NCBI RefSeq assembly: GCF_003265705.1
Contig: NW_020312894.1
Location: 2,137,097-2,201,096, forward strand
DNA length: 64,000 nucleotides
From: Callorhinus ursinus
Taxonomy: Eukaryota > Chordata > Mammalia > Carnivora > Otariidae
Direction of reading: 5' to 3'
The position numbers and the translations under genes were made by a program. The notes under the pieces are model-generated. The model searched no databases, had not been told where the DNA came from, and was given only the letters and a program-made list of their open reading frames with translations. This document shows positions 45,431-59,000 of the stretch, in pieces (position 1 is the first letter of the stretch; each line of letters begins with the position of its first letter).

Positions 45431-46600
45431 ACAGTTCTGTAAACTTTCCTGGGAGAGGTGGTGGGGCCTGGGGTATGGATCTACACTGATTTGTGGGCTG
45501 GGCTGGGGTGGCCCACTGATTGGGGGTTTGGAAGGCATAAGACTGGCATCACTGGGCGATGAAGAGATTGGGGGACATGGGTAGGCACAGAGCTGGGAGT
45601 CTACCTGGCCCAGGCGCTTCATACGAAGCTCTGATAACCAGGTCACCAGATGGGCAGTCCTGGGAATGTCAGGTGGCATCTCCCTCGCCCCTGGTTCTTG
45701 CTCAGTGTCCGACACAGACCCCTTTTCATCCCATGAAATCCTCGCATTGTTAATGGGGAACAATTCATCCTGACAAAAATGAACCTCTCAGAGGCAGATT
45801 CTCCTTCCCTTCCCATCATCACAGTCCAGGCTGCTACAGAAAGGCTTATGTACCACACAACTTCCCACATACTGTCTTCTTGACCAAGACCTTCATTTTA
45901 AGGATAGTCATTTCCACAGTAGGTCATGCCCACCAAATCTGCTGCACTCCCGTGAACCCTATGGCCCAGAAGCAGCTGACTGGCAAAGCGCTGGAACGGC
46001 CTGCTGAAGGCACAGTGCCATCCGTGGGACCAGGCTCTGTGAGGTTGGGTGGTGCCCTGTAGGGGGGTCACCTGTTGGCCTCAAACCAGCTGTCTCCCTG
46101 GAATCACAGTGCTTGACTCTGGTCCCCCAAAACGGGAGGTGGGAGCGGCCCCTCTCATTATACTCAATGAACCTCATCCCTACAACCCCAGGGTTGGTGA
46201 ATTTGGAGATCCTGTTGTCCCAGGGCAGAACTCACCGTCTTGGTCGGGTTCATAGATGCTGGGATCCTGGCCATTTCGACTCCTCATGGCACTGAAACAA
46301 GGGGGAGAGAAGGTGGTGGCTGTGCTTGCCGGGGCGTTATCTCAATTCTTGAAGGGGAATTTATGCTTCTGGTGTCTCATGGGGGTGGGGGGTAGTGTCA
46401 GAAACCCAGGGTGTTCCCCGGGCGCCCGGAGTACCACTCAGCACACAGCTGAGGCTAACCAAAGCCCGAGGGCCTGTGGGGAGAAGGCTGGGGTCTGCAG
46501 TGCCATGTTTTTACGTGGATTTTCTTCTCCCTTCCTTGCTCCCATTACCCCATGTGGTAGTCCCTGGGTTTCAGACATGTGACTGAATTAATTCGCCTCA
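45430..46600 (-). mobile_element. Possible decayed ERV internal sequence
   Basis: Next to the LTR-type ends is about 1.2 kb of moderately AT/GC-balanced sequence with broken open frames on both strands. On the minus strand the order of motifs (for example CCTGACATTCCCAGGACTGCCCATCTGGTGACCTGGTTATCAGAGC around 45625-45670) is reminiscent of old ERVL/MaLR internal sequence. No intact protein domain is visible. Assignment is weak. Confidence 0.3.
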
Positions 46601-47013
46601 CCTCATGAAGATGGGGTTGGATGGTCGGCCATGCCGGGGTCACAAGTGTGGTCTTCAACCATGACAGCAAGCGGTCTGCAGGCTCCAGGGTTGGACTATC
46701 CCCCGACACCCTCTCCCCTGCCCGGTGGCCCCGGAGCCCGTGCACACCATGACGGTCGAGCTTCCTTCCTGGGGCCCAGCCTGGGTGGGTACAGCCTAGC
46801 TCGGGCGGGGCGGCCCCTCCTGTACCCACAGCTTCTGCCCAGGCTCCCGTCCTCTGCTCCTTCAGGCCCACGGGAGGCGGCCCCCACGAAGCTTTGTCCC
46901 GGGCACTTGGCCGTGTGTGCTAACCTGTAACTCTGCTCCTGCGATCCTAATTGCCCCTCTGTGAAGCTCTGCTCAGTCATTCCGACTGCAGCCCATCTGT
47001 TGGCTGTCAGCAC

Positions 47014-47052
47014 GACTTAATCACCACCATCATCGTTACCATCACCATACTC
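47014..47052 (+). repeat. Short CAC/CAT-rich run
   Basis: AATCACCACCATCATCGTTACCATCACCATAC: a short, impure stretch of the same triplet type as the two large satellites upstream. Confidence 0.7.
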
Positions 47053-48928
47053 AAAGAGCTCACAACGACACAGAATTACACCAGAAACGGTATTAGCCCG
47101 AGGACGGAGGGGATCATACAATCCCAGCCTCGGTGCCGGAGGAAGGTGGAAAACACCCATAATCTCAGGGCTCAGAGATACACAGGCAGCCATCTGCCTC
47201 TACGGAAATTTCTAGACATTCACCCAAATGTTTGGGAACTTCCATTTTAGTTCGTATAACCGTGATTTTGAAGCTAAGAAGATTGGATATTTAAAGTTAT
47301 AGACAGAGGATCCATCGACATCCACGGTCACATTCGTCTCTATCCAGCTATCAGCCGGCAAGCTGTTGGGGATGAAAGGTCAACTGTGGCGTTATCAGGG
47401 AGAAAACCCAGAACCAGTCGGTTTGTTCGTGTCTGTATTTCAAATACTTGCCCACTTGGAAGACTGCAGAGGTCATTCCTTTCTTACGTCTCTTCCGTGA
47501 ATTTAAGACATTATGGAAGGACAATAGACTAAGATGTCTTTTAAATGATAGCCTTGCTTCATTTTTGTACATTTACCTTTTATTTTAAATGCCACCAGGG
47601 AACTTGGGTTAACTCTGTCATGACCTCTGAGCTGCCAAAATCCAGCAGGAAACGCAGAGCCCGTCAATCAGTTATAACTGCCTCCAATCAAAGGGCCAAC
47701 CCAGGGGCGATGGGTCGTTCTGTCGGTGACCCCTGGATTAGACCTCCGTGTCCTAGAGGCCAGAGCCTCCCAGTCTGCGTCCTCACCCCGGCCACCAGGG
47801 CACAGGCCTCCGACCGACCTGTCCCTTCTCTTGTCTTCCAAGCGTGACGCAGCAATCACCCTCCTCTGGACCGAGCCCCTCACCCAGCTGTCCCGCCCAC
47901 ACTGGCACGGCCACACTTGGGTCCTGGTGTGCGAGGCCCTCCTTCTGCAGTGACCCGCCTTGCTCTGCATCTTCTTGGCAATGCCACGCCTGTCTCTTCC
48001 TCCGCCCGGGAGAACTTCTGGCCCAGGGCGGAGGTCCGTCGGAGAGCTCAGCGCCTCCATCGGGCCCTGTGGAGGGTCCTCAGAAGGGGCTGGGCCCCAG
48101 GCCCCGAGCAGCAGTGATCCAGATGGAGCTTGTGAGTCTATAGAAAGGACAAACCCAAGTGGATTCTTTCCCACCGGTTTCTTTATCGACGGCTGTGATG
48201 AATTTCTTCTACTGGATTTGCTGAAGGTTTATTTCCTTACTGAGTGTTTATTGTCCCTACAGCTTATTTTCCTGTGGCCTCCTTTGAATGATCTGCTTCA
48301 AACAATCCACAAATGATAGTGGGAGAAAGTGGTTCATTTGTCTTTTTTCCCCCAAATACTTAAACTTGGTTTCCATTTTCCCCATAAGGTATTTGAAAGG
48401 TGACCCAGTAAAGCCTCCGGATCGCTCCGGAAAGGCTGTTGAGGTTCTGGGGTGATACCTTCGTGGGGGTCAGTGGTGGGAGAAATGCTTGAAGAGGAGG
48501 TGTCCAGAAACACCGCGTGCTGGCTGGGCCGGGCAGTGCGGAGGCGAGGGGGCGGACCTGGCGGGGGCTACGTGGGAGAGCGGCGGTCAGGCGGTAAGGG
48601 GTGAGGGGTAGAGCCTGCTGGGGGGGGTGGAATTTGAAGCAAACAGAATTGTTTCCATGAAATTTTGGAGATGTTTGTCATGTGATATGACCCCTCTCTG
48701 TCCCCACTTTCTGCTCTACAAGAAACAGTCTTTAAAAACTGTATTACACTTTTTAAAAAAATGTGATTTTCAGTGATCATCAAAATGATGAATGCTCATT
48801 GCAGGAAAGTGAGGAGCCACGTGGACAAAGCCTCCCGTGGGCTTCGGTGGCTCTTCCCTGCCACAATGCTGAACAGTGTCCACTGCACTTCGGTACAAGT
48901 TTGTGGTGGATTGAACCTCCCAAAAACA

Positions 48929-48979
48929 ACCACACACGCACACACGCAATCACACACACAATCACACACAATCACACGT
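48929..48979 (+). repeat. (CA)n / CACACAAT repeat
   Basis: An impure CA-rich run containing repeated CACACAAT and CACACGCA units, about 50 bases long. A dinucleotide microsatellite with interruptions. Confidence 0.9.
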
Positions 48980-49484
48980 ACCCTTATTACCACGTGCTGA
49001 CACTCCTGTCACAGGCGTAGGGCTGGGCAGGGGTCTGTGATATGTCCAGCACAGATGTGGCAGAAGCAATGTGGCGGCACTCGGCAGGCCAGGCCTCAAA
49101 GAGGTTACGGCCTCCCCTGCTGGTCCTGGCTTGGGACACCCTCCCTGGGAGCCGCCCCGTCCGGCGGAAGCGCAGATCACACGGGAAGGGCAGATGGAGG
49201 TCCTCTGGTCGTCAGGCCTGCCTGGGGTCTCAGGTGACAAGCAGCATCAACTGCCCAAAATAGCTTCGAGAGGCAGCTCCCCCAAGGGGAGCAGACCTCG
49301 GCCCCCTCCACCCTGAACTCCCCAAACTGCAGGCCCGTGGGCAGAACAAAACGTGCCCTTGTTCTAGGCCAGCAGGTTTGAGGGGTTTGCTCTGCAGTGT
49401 TGGACTCTGGGACATGCTCCTCTTTCCAAATGACTGTGCTACTTGATCTGTAAGTGATGGAAATATTAATTACAGCAGATAATC

Positions 49485-49690
49485 TAATGAATGCTCACTC
49501 TATGTTAGGCTTCTGTTCCTTGCCTCATTGAGTGTCCCCAACGATCCCCGAGGGGAGCTTTGTTACTGTCCTCAGTTCACAGAGGATCTGAAGTCTGGAG
49601 GTGTAAGCAATCTGCTCAAAGTCGCCCGGATCCTGGGGCAGCCAGGATCGTACAAGAGTCTGTTTGACTCCAGAATCTGTGCTCCAAACA
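49485..49690 (-). mobile_element. MIR SINE remnant
   Basis: The plus strand shows a TTACTGTCCTCAGTTCACAGAGGATCTGAAGTCTGGAGGTGTAAG pattern, then GCTCAAAGTCGCCCGG, then GTCTGTTTGACTCCAGAATC. These are the complements of the MIR blocks (CTGTAAAATGGG, GTGACCTTGGGC, GAGCCAGACTGCCTG) in the right order. Ancient and diverged. Confidence 0.65.
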
Positions 49691-52600
49691 TCCTGGCCCT
49701 ACCCCCCCACCGCCCCGAGGCTCCCCCGGGACAGGTGGGACTCAGCTCTGTGCCCAGGCTCTGCTGGAAGGAAACCTCATGAGCAGCTCACCGATGGGTG
49801 GGAGGTCAGCCCAGTGATCAAGCTGTTATTGCAGGTGGAGGAGCCCCCACGGAGCGCTCAGCTGAGTGTGGTGGAGGAGAGAAGGGGGGTAGGAGGGAGC
49901 TCCGGAGGCTGAGCGGGAGTGGGGGCCCGGGGCGTGGGGTTGTGCAGGCAGAGGGAACAGTATGCGTGGAGGCTCAGAGGATGGGGAGCAAGATGTGCCC
50001 GGGGAACGTCCAGCAGCATTCTGACAGACAGTGACCTCCTCTGGGGGCGTGTTACCCCGAGAAGACCCAGCACCTTGCTCTGCCTTGGAGGCACCAACGC
50101 CGAGCGACTGCAACAGTGACGCAGAGCCCTGGGGGTCTGGGAAGGCTGTCAGGCAGATGTCGTGGAGAGTGAGGTAATATTGGTAATCGATCGCAGTCAG
50201 TCGTCCCTCTGCTAGCGCTGAGCTCCCGGGAAGTGCCAGACACGGTCCTCCACACAGAGGACACAGACGGGCAGCCACACGGATGGGGCCCTGGCCCTGA
50301 GAGCTTGACGTTGGCGCAGGGAAGGCAGAGGCAGAAAGGCAAATGGCACGGTCAGTCTGGGGAGTGTCACCGAGGGGACAGTGGCTGGAGCAGAGGGTCC
50401 GGGGACGTGTGCCCCTGAGGAGAGCCTGCAGGGGTGGGCCCCGTCAGGCACAAGAAGGGGTGGGGGCACATCCGGGACCAGGGCTCTGTGGGGCAGGACA
50501 CCGGTGCACCTGCTGTGGGGCATGTTTCAGGAAGACTAAACCCAGAGCTCTCTGGCAGGTGTGGCCTGGAGTACAGGGTGCCTCTGTGGCTGCATGGTCA
50601 GCCCAGGGGACGCTGGCCGGCATGCTCACCTCTGCGACAGGATCCCCCTCTGCGGGCCCTGGGTCTCTGCCTCTATCCTGGACGGGAGTTGAATTAGCAC
50701 CGTCCACATTGGCTCTGTTTTCTCCCCGGCTCTGCCAAACCTCACCTTTGCCCTTGTTCTTGAGAAGCATGAACAGCCTCCACCACGCGGGAGCTGAGTC
50801 TTCCAGCTCACTGGCCGCTCGCGGGCCGTGACCCTGAACATGTCATCTCCGACCCCTCACAGGGGTAGGTTCGCTGCATATTTAACTTGGAAAGTGCATC
50901 CGCATGTGGCCTCTGCCCGGCGCTCCACCTCTCGAGATTGGGTCCCCATGTGGGGCAGGCAGCCACCTCCGGGGCCAAGAAAGCCAACGGGTGACTTTAA
51001 ATCAGTTGATTTCCTGCAGTGGGCCACGGCTCGGCCCCCCTCCTTCCCTGGTCTGAGCAAGCCCAGCGCCCGGCAGGGCAGGAACGTGAAGCCCACTCAC
51101 GGGACCCTCTCCGGCAACCTCGGGCACGGGCATTGGGTTTTTCAGATGCAGTTTGTGTCGTGCGGTGTGTGATTTGCAGTGCGGCCGACAGCCCAGTCAC
51201 CTCGCCCAAATGCTCCAGCCTGTTGTGACCCCAGTTTGCAAACCACAGGTGTAAACAGCTGGTATCGGGCTCTGGGCCTCTCCTCCACGCATGAACGTCT
51301 GTGATCAGAAGCCGTTGCCGACTCATTCTCTTCAAAGCCCGCGCGCGCATTTGGCTCTGGGCGCTGCTGGAGGAGTCAGCAGACAGAAGTGGGGCAGAAA
51401 TACGGGAACGGCGCTCCACCCATGCCACCCCCGCCCAGCAGAGCTTCACCTGGATGGGCTGTCTCGGCAGCTGCTCTGAAACCAGAGCACACGTTTCTAG
51501 GAACAGCCAGGTTATGGCCGGCGTGGGAGGAGCTGAGGCAGTCTATGGGGCCACATGGGTGCTCCTGCATTAGCAGGTTGGGCCTAAACCAGAGCAATGG
51601 CATTTTTCCACCTTTTGCCCCCGTCCTTACAATCTCCCAGACTTATTCCCAGGCCGGCCGATGCCCAAAGAATAGCAGAGGGTTACGTTTGCAGCCTTGC
51701 CCTCCGTAGATGCCACTCCCTGACCAAGCCACCGGCCTCCGCGTCAGGTTGCAGCCGCCACACTTGGAGGATGTCTGTGAGGCCCCCAGTCCTCAGTCCT
51801 CAGTCCCAGCATCCCCAAATGCCCTCCTTCGCCGAGCTCCCTGCTCCCCTTCCGGGCCGTGGTCCCAGGCCGGCAGAGCCTCACGCCGGGAGTGGTCCGC
51901 TCACGCGGTCAGGCCTCCAGGCACGTCCGTGCTCACCCTCCTGGGCCTGCCCTCCTCCGCCGGCCCCACCCCTCATCTGGGCCGGCATCGGGGGACGCTG
52001 GTGACACTGTCCGTCCTCCTCTGGGAGCTGCAGACACACACTCAGGTCAGCACACCCCACGCTGTGGGAAGGTGCCAGCCACACTGGCATAAACCGGCCT
52101 GCCGGGGGCCATGTGGCCAGAACTCTCGTGGGACCCTGAACTTTGCCACTTGCTGTTTCTTAAATTTTTAGTCAAGCTGGGGTAGGGAGGAAGGGAAAGT
52201 GAGAAGAGAGTAACATACTGTCTGAGCCCTCCTCCTCTTCAGACATGCCACTGAGCGGATGGTGACTGCCCAAGGGACCGACCTGCCCCACGGAGGCCAG
52301 CAGCCTGTGCGCCCCTTCACCTGCTCTCACCAGGGACCCTGGGCTCCAGGTCCCGTCCGCAGGGAAGCCTCATGCTGGCTCCTGCCAGTGCAGGGCAGCC
52401 CCAGCAGGTGCCCAGATGCGGCAGTGCAGGTGGGCTCACGAGGGGGACACTGCCTCTCCAGGGCCCGGAGCGCCCACTTCCCTAGCTCCTCCTGGGCCCG
52501 GATCCCCTTCCTCTCCAACTAAATGCTGTCTCCTCCAAAGCTCCCCCCGTCCCTGCGGGGCAGGGGGACGATGGGAACAGAGAGCCCTACCCCGTGCCCA

Positions 52601-54879
52601 GCTCAGGAGCAGCAGAGCATCCTCAGACCTAGTGCTCTGCATCCGACGACGCAGCCCGCTGCTCAAACCCCAGAGGCGGGGGTTTAAGGCAGTATTTCTA
52701 CCCGTGGGTGTGTTTCCATCAGTGAGTGAACACCTGCTCCCCCCGCACTGTGCGAACACGCCGAGTGCCGATTGGCCAACACGGTGTTCACTCGGAAGGG
52801 ACGCTTGTCTTTTCATTGTGGCCTTGGCTTTTCTCTGCTTCTGCTGCCCGGCCGCCTTCCCTGTGACTAGTCCCTCTAGGAGGGGAGTTCACTGGACACA
52901 GCTCGGCGCCGGGAGAAGACTTTCTCACCCCCGCCTCCATGTTCTGTCCCTGTGCCCTGGAACGGGGAGGGGGGTGCACGTCTAGGAGGACGCAGAGCGA
53001 GGGCCAGTTGGCCGGGTGCAAAACCATTCTGAGTGTTTTCACTTCAGTCAAGTTGGGCTGAATTCTCAAGAGCAATGTCCCCCTGGCATTTGAGGGATAT
53101 TGAGACGGGGGCTGGGATGGAGCCCTCTGGGTGCCCAGTGCCCGATGGGGGAGTTTGGAACAGAGCAGACAGCCTCGGCAACATGGTGATGAGCCCGCCG
53201 GGGACAGCTGCTCCCTCCTGCCCCCACCGAGGCTGGCACCGATGGGCGTGCCTGTGGACACGCGTGTGTGTGCTGTGAGTGCACGTGCACGCGCACACAT
53301 GTGTGCTTGGTGAACAGCGTAGCCCCAAACAGTCCCCCTTCGTTTCCACCTTCTGTCACCCGCTCACCCCTGCACAGACAGTCCTGCCCTCGGAGGCCGC
53401 GGGACCATGAACGTCTCTGAAAAACGCTGGGGAACATTCAAACTTCTGATTTTCCCTGTGCCCTTCCCTGGATGTGGGACCTGGTCTTGGCCCTGTGTGG
53501 ACCGTCATTTGGAAGGTGACCTCTACCTCGAGTGGACAGAATTACAACATGGCCGTTCCCAGGAGAGGACAGATGACTTCCCCGTTCATTCAGAGAGAGC
53601 GTGGCATTGCCGTCCATGGGGACGTCCATCTGAGACGGGTGTCTCCTCTTCAGGCCTCTGATTCCATCCACGGGTCCCCAAAGGTGGGCATTCCACGTGC
53701 TTCCTTCAGTAAATCACCTGCTGGCAAGATGTGTCCAGGAACGAATCACTTCTACTGCCCTGGGGACTTCCTTGACCACACTTAATACCAGCGTTGGATC
53801 CACAGCCCCACTGCTGTAGCTCAGACTAGCAGAGTCGAAAGGCTCTCTGGATCCAAATGGCTTTGCAGACCTACGGCCCTCACCTGCCTCCGGCTTTATA
53901 CGCTGCCGTTTAATATACTGCCTTCCACGACAGGAAAAGGGCATACTGCTGGGCCGGGTTCTGAGTGCAGAGTGCAGCGTGCCCCCCGGCGTGGCCAGTG
54001 CCCTGGGTTTGGAGAAGCCGCTCCTCTGCACGGTGTCTGACCCTTTCCCATCTGAGCGGGCTTCCTTCCAGACAAAAGCGGCAGAGCTGGCTCTGGGCAT
54101 CGAGTGCTGATGACTGCCAGGGTCAGAGAGAGCACAGCGTAGCTCATGTTCACCGCCACTAAATTTTGGCTAAATCGTAGCACCAGGGCCATAATGGGAA
54201 GACATAAAAGAGGGCCACAAAACACTCCGGATTTGGGGGTTTTATTTAGGATATAAAAGAAATATTTATCACAGTCCTACACATAATAAATATTTCTTGC
54301 CACATGCATTATCACTTTGCAACTTATGCCATATTTTAGAAATGGAAATGGCCCATAAAGGCCCCAGCGATTCCGCTATAAATGCACCGACATGGCCCAG
54401 TGACGACTTGGAAGCAGGACCAACTCGCTCTGCCTCTGCTTGGCAGCCTCAGGCGCGGGCTGCTTGCAATAAACTGTTCCTCCCTCTGATTCATTAAACT
54501 CACTCTTCCTCAGCTGCCTGAGCCCTGGTGGCCAAGGGGCTCTCCGGTGAGGTCAGGACAGCAAACCCTGGGCTCCTGGCTTGGGAGTCCCTTGTCCAGG
54601 TGGGGTCACGGGCTGCCTGAAGACCCCGCCACCACCCCTTGTCGCCATCCGTAGACGGCAGAACAAGTAGGTCACACGTGGCTATGTGGAACGGCAAATA
54701 CCGAGCCCGTACCAGGTTATGTCCCGGGGGAAAGCGTGGGGCAGACGGAGCCCCTGCCTGCTCAGGAGCTCACGGTGGTGCTCGGGCAGCAGTGGGAAGT
54801 TAACCGGGCTGGCCCGGGGCAGCGAGCTCGGGGGTGTGGGAGGACGCTCAAGCGGCAATGTAGCTTCGACGTCTTCACT

Positions 54880-55050
54880 GCGGACTCTTGCCAGGCATTT
54901 CGCTTCAAGGCCCCAACTCACGTAATCCTCACATGGACCCACGGGAGAGGCAAGACCATCGCCCCCATTTTACAGATGAACAAACTGAGTCCAAGAGAGG
55001 CAGTGAGCACTTGGCCTGGGACAGAGGCACTGGTAGGCTGCCTCAAAGAC
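54880..55050 (-). mobile_element. MIR SINE remnant
   Basis: CCCCCATTTTACAGATGAACAAACTGAGTCCAAGAGAGGC at about 54962-55001 is a clear reverse MIR core, preceded by an AATCCTCACATGG-type block. A further piece at about 55196-55270 (TGCTCAGAGCCACAGATCTAG, then CTGACCTCGGTTTCCCTCC) could be its broken continuation or a second copy. Confidence 0.75.
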
Positions 55051-55679
55051 CCAGCGTCTAGCCACTGCTCAATGGGACCCCAATCAGTAAGGATGGCAGG
55101 GGACATCTCCAGAGGCTCTGAGCTACGTACTGTACCTACCCTCTATGTCTCCTCCAGCACCCACCGGACCTGTGGGATATCCTGTTCTGATGCCTTTTGA
55201 GGCTCAGGCAGGAGGAGTCACCTGCTCAGAGCCACAGATCTAGCACACACCTGACCTCGGTTTCCCTCCAGGGCTGACGGATGGTCAGCATTGTTTAAAC
55301 AGAGCCTGTGGGGTCGGAGTCTGGTGCTCAGCAGGTGGGCTTGGGCTAGCCCTCGAAATTCTCAGAAGCTCACCACTGCAAAACAGCAGCTCCCATCCTG
55401 TGGGAACCTGCAGGCAGGAGGAGCAATGAATGTGGACGGCTGGACACAACAGGCTCGGGCCGGGCCACCTGCACAGCAGGAAAGCGTTTGTTCGCTCCTG
55501 AGGCCCTCGTCCCGGGGAAAGGACTCTCGGGTCTGGCCTGCCCCAGGCATGGCCGGTGCCCTGGGCCCGTGGAGGCAAGGGTGGGGACGGGGGAGGCGGG
55601 GGGATGGCAAGTACAGGAGGACAGAGAGTCCCCCCGGGCCAGCTCAAGCTGGGAGGAGACCAGCTTTGCACCATGACTG

Positions 55680-56010
55680 CTGCAGTTAATTGCCCCTGCA
55701 GAGGTATTATTATAATCCCATTTTCCTATTATTCAGGCTGAGATAGGATAGAGAATATATAACCTGATTATGCACCATATAATGTATTAAGCCAGGAAGG
55801 TCTTAAAATTAAAACATTTAAGAAGAACTATCTGGGGAGGTAGTTAAAATCCATTTAAATCCTTATCAAATAATGAAAATATCTTCAGGAAAAAAAAATC
55901 AGCCTCTTAGCTATGTGTTGCCTTCCAACATCATTGTGTTTTTATGTGTTTTAAATTTGTCTTTATAAGTCTAAAGACAAATTTACATGAAAATATTTAG
56001 GATTTAAAAG
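55680..56010. promoter_or_regulatory. AT-rich intergenic island, candidate conserved element
   Basis: A sharp switch from GC-rich flanks to AT-rich sequence: CAGTTAATTGCC near 55683, then a run through TATTATTATAATCCCATTTTCC and CTGATTATGCACCATATAATG. No repeat family recognised and no exon signals. It could be conserved regulatory DNA or unremarkable AT-rich DNA. Confidence 0.25.
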
Positions 56011-59000
56011 TCCCTTTTGGCCACAGACTGAGCAAGCAGGCAGGTGACAGGGTGGGCTCCTTAAAGGTCATGAATCATGGGAGGGGTTGGTGGCTGTGGA
56101 CAGAGCAGTGTGCTTGGCCTGTTCACCCCCGTGCACCCCAGCAGACAGGCCAGCAGCACCCCATTCTCCTGGGAGGGCTCATCTTGGCCCAGCCTGGCGG
56201 GCCTCCGATTTCCCATCCATCAGGGGATGTGGGTTTGGATTCCCTTATTTCTAACCCTCCTGCTCTGAATTCCAGAATTCTCTGCCAAGGTCAAAGCCAG
56301 TGATGTGGGTGACTGTGCCAACGGCTGAACTGGAAGAGCTTCCCTGGGGTCCCCTCAGCGAAGGCGGTCCCCACACAGGCCCCCAGCAGCTTGGGGGTCA
56401 TGCACCTGCTGGCTTACCTTGTGGACTCTGGCAGCTCACACGGGCTCCTTCCTTCAGCTTCTCCACGCCCTGTGCTCACTTGTTGTCCAGGTCGGGGCCT
56501 TGGAGGTGCAGAGACGGGCTGTGCCGGGGATCTGCTTGCCCCATTGACCAGCTTCCCTTCCCTGCTGCCCAGCCTTCAAGGCTGTGGGGCCAACCTCCTA
56601 TCTCTTCCAGGGGCACTGCCTGCGTTGGCTGAGCCTGACTCACACGTGTCCCCAGCGTCGGCCTCCCCGTGTCACAGGGGCTCAGCAGAAACCTCAGTGC
56701 CTGACCCCACAGCCAGCTGGGACTGGCCATCTACGGTCCCAGCCACATAGCACGGGCCCCATCCTGAGCTCCCCCAGGCCTGGGAGCGGATGTGCCCTGT
56801 CTGCCCCACATCTGTCCACGCCGGGCCCTAAAACTCAGATCCCTGGATGGCAACCTAGCTCTGGGCCTCCCGAGGAGGCTGCCCCGCCTCTCCCTCACTG
56901 TCCCCTCATTTAGTTTGGTTTGGTTTTGATTTAGTCCCTACCCTGGTCTGCAGAGGAGGCCCAGCGAGGCAGGGTGACTGTCCCAGGCAGGACTGCGGCA
57001 CAGCCGGGCCCAGCTGTGCCTGGAGCTCTACAGGTGGCCAAGATCCCAAGGTCCTCGTGGGTGCCGCACTGTGGCGTGTGTCCGTGGGGCTCTGAGCAGC
57101 ACCACTGGGGGAGCGGATGAGGTCCCCACCCCCGACAGCCCCAGGTCTTGATGAAGCCTTTTGGAAATTGCATGAAAGAATCACCTTCCCAGCCGTCCTG
57201 GCACCTAACAGAGCAGTAAGGGGCCAGCCCTGTGATTGATGGGGCCGCCCTGAGACCGTGCATTTCTGGCAGGTGCTGCCCACCCCTGGGGGGCTTCATG
57301 CAGGAGCCAGACAGGATGGAGGGATGCGAGGGGCAGGCACACCAGGATGCAGGAACCCCTCTCCTCTGCTGCTCCAAACAAGGCTTCAGTGTACTCAGAT
57401 GGGGAGGTGGGACGCTGGCCCAGGATGAATCAGGGTCTTCACGTGGAGTTTTTCAAACACGTGGAAGATTGGACTGGGAATAATGACCCCTAGACGCCCA
57501 CACCTCCATCAGGAGCCACCAGACTCTGAAGCTGGGTCCCTTGGGTGCTCCCCTCCTCACGTAGTCCCGTACCTCAGACCCCCACCCTTTGGATTCTAGG
57601 GTCAGTGCTAACAGAGGGGTGCCCCCGAGCTCATGCGAGGGGCCACGGTCACACTCCGGGGCATGACCCGGGCCGTGGCGCCGGCACCCTGGTGCCTGCT
57701 GGAGTCTCAGCATGGAGAAGCCCACCCTCGGGGGGCCTGACATAAAGGGGGAGGGTCCCGCTGCCTCAGCCTGTTGCACTGGCCGCAAGTAGCCGCAGGA
57801 CCTGGGAGCTCTTCTGGGGACCGGCGTCGTGCCCTGGGTGCCAAAGCCCAGACTTCACCTTTGCTCGGAGAAGTCACGGTACTAACCAGCTTTCAGCAAA
57901 GCCATGCACGTGGTCGCTGTCCCCAGCCCAGACTGCTCTGTGCTGGTGTCCTCTGCAGCTCGGCAGAAACCCACCATGCTGGGCAGGCCGGGGCCTCACG
58001 CATGGGCTGGTTCACCTTTCCTTCAAGTGGATCTCTTGTGCGGTGTAGACTGTTTGTCATCGAGGTGGAGTCTGGTGTGGAGCCACCACCTGGTACCCTG
58101 GGAAGACAAGATTCAGCAGGTGCAGACGCGGCCCGTCCACATGAGTGCCCACGGGTATTGAGGCCCTGGCCTGCGCTGCTCAAGGTCAGCCTGCCTTCCT
58201 GTTGTTTTCCTGATTTTAGAATCAGCTACTCAAAATATGAATTTATGATGAAAGTCCAATAATGAAATTAGGACAAAATTCACATCTTCAGAAACGCTTA
58301 TTGATAGCCTCAGCAGAGTCATCATACAAAATATTGATTAATTGAAAAATTTTTTTCTTCTGCGAGAGAAATGCATTGAGAGCTCTCTCGGCCAGCCCAG
58401 AGTTAGGAACGCAGGAAAGGATTGGAGTCCGAAATCCCCGGCCCCACAAGCTCGCGTCTCCAGTGGATTGTGGGGTAGATTATTCCGCATCCAGGGTCTG
58501 CTGGGCCCCTATAATGTCACGGCCCTTCAGAGTCCACAGGGCTGCCCCCTGCAACTCCAGCACCTGGACGTGAGTGGAGGCCGCCTCCCAGGGTCACCCT
58601 GGGGCCCGCGTGTTGCCAGCGCTGTGGTCAGGGCTGTGTCTGCCTGTTGTCGGGGGTGGGAGCCCAGCCCTGGCTGGGAGGAGCCTCTGCGATCCGCGGT
58701 AACGCCAACACTCACTCCCTGTGAAGTGCTCAGAGTCGTCTCCCTGTCAGGACAGAAGCCAGCTGTGGAATTCTGGAAGAAGGGGCTGGAAATGCCTTGA
58801 GAATGGAGTAAAGCCAGAGGGAGTGACCTGGAGACAGGGGTCCCATGCAGGGACAACATGGCCTCTGAGGCTGCCTCAGGCCCCAGCAAAAGCAGGGGCC
58901 CAGCCTGGTTCTAGTAGAATCTTTGTCTCTGGGCCCCCTCCTCCTTTGGTATAGACAGACTGGGTGCCAGTCCTCAGGGGCCACAGGGGTCCCTTTTGTC